From NCBI GenBank assembly GCA_008694505.1, contig VZDJ01000052.1:8642160-8706159 (forward strand): 64,000 nucleotides of DNA, read 5' to 3'. Shown here piece after piece: positions 61,427-64,000 of this stretch. Source of the DNA: Cyanoderma ruficeps. Lineage: Eukaryota; Chordata; Aves; Passeriformes; Timaliidae. Below the pieces are notes generated by a model. The model was not told the DNA's origin and did not search any database. It saw nothing but the letters and a program-made list of their open reading frames with translations. How positions within the stretch are numbered: the stretch's first letter is position 1; the number at the start of each line of letters is the position of its first letter. The translations under genes and the position numbers were made by a program.

Positions 61427-62345
61427 GTAAGTTGGTTGGGATTTTTGGTTTTCTTTGGGGGATAATTTTTTTCTTCTTTTAAAATTTTTTAATTGTTCCA
61501 TTTGAAGTAGCTGGAGTTCTGGAGCAACAAATTTATTCTGACTTCGAGGAGTTTGTAAACTCTTGAGCTGCACGTACTGTTAGTAGAACTCCAGCATTTC
61601 TTGTGTTGCCCTTGAGCACTTTGGATGCTTAGGAATATATTTAAGGAAATATGAAACTTTGGGTGTGCTTTCCTAGTTACAGATGATGCTTCTGCTGTTG
61701 TGGCTGACATTTCAGTAGGGCAGCTGTAGATATTTGGAGTAAGAAACTGCTTTGGGGCAATTCTCAGTCCCATGGCAGGTTATAGGAGATGTGTAGGATA
61801 AAAAGAAAGAAAAGAATATGAGCAAGTTGTTATTGTGCTACAAAGTGATGGGGAGGAGATTATTTAAACTGAGGGTTGCTTTAAAATTCTTAAGGGGAGG
61901 GGATATGTGTATAAGCATGAGTGTACATAAAGAAAGTTTAAATGCAGTGGAAGAATTCAGTATTTCCTTGAAATGGTGCCAGCTCGTGGCAGCTCTGTGG
62001 TGCAGGAGAACAGGGCTTGCAGGCTGTGCTTGTGATTCTGTCAGTGACTCGCTGTGTGATCTTGGATGAGTCTCTGAATCCCATCACCTTGTTTTCCCCA
62101 TCTGTTCAATGGGAGGAGAATTCTTGCTCTCTCTGAGCACTTCAGATCTGTCCATCAAAAAGTTCAGTTTCAGTTCTGTGCATCTCTGTTTGGCTAAGGT
62201 ACTTCATAATAAATTTCCTTGCAACAATACACTAGACTTTATTTTAGTAAGGATATTACTTAGACATGTGTCTGAGGTGGCTGTTAGGCTGTATTTTGAA
62301 ACTATTTTTTTTTTTTGCCTGGTTCTTTTTTTTTTTCCTTCACAG
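61427..62345 (+). other. GPCPD1: GPCPD1 intron 3
   Basis: A phase-2 intron of 919 bp ending in a very T-rich polypyrimidine tract (two long T runs) and acceptor CCTTCACAG. Nothing else is recognised inside. Confidence 0.9.
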
Positions 62346-62439
62346 TCTGTGTGAGAAAATATGGCAAGCTACTGTAGAGCTTCCTAGAGGAGTTCCTGTT
62401 CAGTATCGGTATTTTAAAGGATACTTTCTGGAACCTAAG
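62346..62439 (+). CDS. GPCPD1: GPCPD1 coding exon 3 (exon 4)
   Basis: The exon starts after TCCTTCACAG and ends before GTATGT (GT at 62440). It completes codon 45 and encodes residues 46-76. The stretch IWQATVELPRGVPVQYRYF, followed by KGYFLEPK, is almost identical to the corresponding human segment and forms the second half of the CBM20 beta-sandwich core, including the VQYRYFKG strand. The exon ends on a codon boundary (phase 0). The next exon, expected to begin with the equivalent of human TIGGPCQVIVHKWE, was not found before the window end, so the gene continues to the right. Confidence 0.95.
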
Positions 62440-64000
62440 GTATGTACAACCTTTTCTACTTTTAAGTTGGCTCGTCCCTAGTAAATATTCTCCTAGTTGA
62501 AATAAAAAAAATAGATTTCCTGAGTTAAACGTGAGGTTTTTTTAGAACTAAGTCTTGAATTGCAACTCGTGAAACGTTAAAACATTTGTGGAAATAACTC
62601 ACAGCTCACCTCTGGAAATACATGACCATATGCTATTGACTTCAATTATATCCTCTCCTTTTTTTTTTTTTTTAACCAGTGATAGTATTCTAAAAATTTC
62701 AGTGGTAAAGAAATCCCTGACATTATTAATAATATGGTGAAATTCTCATAATTAGAATTGAATATGGACTTGGGCAGGGCATGGATCTCAAGTGATCCAC
62801 GGAAGAAATGCAAGAGCATGTGACATCTCTAGTGATAGCAGGAGAAAAATGGTTAGTGTAGGAGGTGCATTAAAATTCTGGAAGTTTTTAAAATCACTGC
62901 CAACTTGTTTTTGTGAAGCATGAGAAGAATTAACCAGATTTTGTGCTGCGTAATTAACCTAAGTTAATCCCTTTGAAGGGAAAAGGTGAAACAAGGCAGG
63001 AGGCATCCCACTGTTTTCTGTATGTCTGTATATAGGTATTGGCACAACTTGGAGGGGAAAAAACCACCCAGGAGTCAGAGACAGGTGTGTTTTTACAGCT
63101 ATTGGTGTCAAAGTCACGCGTGACTTGAAGGTAGAGAAATTAGAGTTTAATGTATGTGGCAGTGTACAGGTTTGTAAACATTGCACTAGGGCAGGTGGGA
63201 TGAGGCTGAATCCAGGGAAAAGCTGGGTGAAGTTGGGAAAATAAAGCAGCTAATCTTGAACTGGTTTTTGTAATCACCTGAAGAAATTCGATGCTGCCTT
63301 TGCTGTCTTTCTTATTCTATTAATATCCTGCAGCTATTCACCCTGGGCTTTAGTTCCTCATTGAAATTGGGATTGTGAAGGATGTAGCCAAATGTGCAAA
63401 GGAGTTACAAAATCATCTCGTCAGTATCTTTTAAAAATTTCAAATTACTGTCAAGAGCATGTAAATTTCTTGTCAGGCTTTTTTTTTTCTTCACTAAAAG
63501 ACCCCACATTTGATGGAGGTATCATTTCAGTGAAGATACTAATTTCAAATGAAACACAGATTTTTTCATTACAGCATGTGAAAATAGCCCAGTCAGAAAC
63601 TTGGTACTTTGAGGCAAAAGAAAGGAAGGCCAATAATAGATTTCTTTTGCTGAGGTCAGACTGAGGCCAAAAGTAGATTAATTCTTACAGCTCAGCAGTT
63701 CTGATGGGACTCTTATATTTTTAATGCAAAAAAAATTGGGTTGTTTTTTTTTTGCAGACGCCCTTAAGTTTAAATGTAAGCAATAACAGTCTTGAGAAAG
63801 CAGAATTAGCGAGCAGGGGCTGAGCCATAGACATCAGACAATACAATTTCTGTTTTTACCATTTGCAAAAGCTGACCCTGTGTGTTGGTGAGTGTGTTTC
63901 TTTGAGTAGGTGCTCTGTATCGTGCACACTTGCTGCACCCTGTGATGCAGAGTCTGCCAAGGTAAGTAGGAATTTTATGCAATCCCAGCATAAAGAGCAG
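62440..64000 (+). other. GPCPD1: GPCPD1 intron 4 (partial)
   Basis: This is sequence after the GTATGT donor to the end of the window. I looked for the next CBM20 exon and did not find it. The open frame at 63392-63664 lacks similarity to GPCPD1 and appears to be chance. Confidence 0.85.

Noticed and set aside
63392..63664. Open frame considered as the next GPCPD1 exon
   Set aside because: The sequence does not match the expected continuation of the CBM20 domain after FLEPK, and its boundaries lack matching splice phase.

Overview
The window looks like nuclear DNA from a bird, possibly a songbird. CR1-type LINE fragments with avian-like 3' ends occur at about 36.0, 42.3 and 46.4 kb. There are ERV LTR-like fragments, two N-filled assembly gaps and small exons far apart. 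Species and chromosome cannot be read from the sequence. The identifications rest on my recall of vertebrate protein families and their gene order, not on a database search.

Two protein-coding genes are supported, and they point away from each other. On the minus strand, SHLD1 (shieldin complex subunit 1, DNA double-strand-break repair) has its first coding exon at 21921-22089. A CpG-rich segment at about 24.1-24.8 kb is its likely promoter. The rest of the gene should lie at lower coordinates, but I could not find further SHLD1 exons with confidence in 1-21920. On the plus strand, GPCPD1 (glycerophosphocholine phosphodiesterase 1) starts in a large CpG island at about 50.05-51.7 kb. Coding exons at 58820-58905, 61342-61426 and 62346-62439 encode the first 76 residues, most of the N-terminal CBM20 starch-binding-type domain. 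The remainder lies beyond the right edge. The divergent SHLD1/GPCPD1 arrangement matches the gene order I recall from human chromosome 20.

Layout: 1-21920 is SHLD1 intron or downstream sequence with an AT-rich block and a local A-B-A' duplication (4.4-6.6 kb). 21.9-24.8 kb is the SHLD1 5' end. 24.8-50.0 kb is the intergenic interval: an LTR-like element, a 52-bp minisatellite, a 74-bp repeated segment, CR1 fragments, an assembly gap and a palindrome-rich candidate regulatory element near 34.95 kb. 50.05-64.0 kb is the GPCPD1 promoter island, three coding exons and introns.

The most interesting feature is the GPCPD1 CpG island. It contains two similar promoter/first-exon modules about 630 bp apart. 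Each has, in the same order, a CCAAT box in reverse, a GGTCACGTGG-type E-box, a shared untranslated-exon sequence and the same GTCAGT splice donor. This looks like an old tandem duplication giving alternative first exons. The long open frames in the island reflect lack of stops in GC-rich DNA and are not called as genes.
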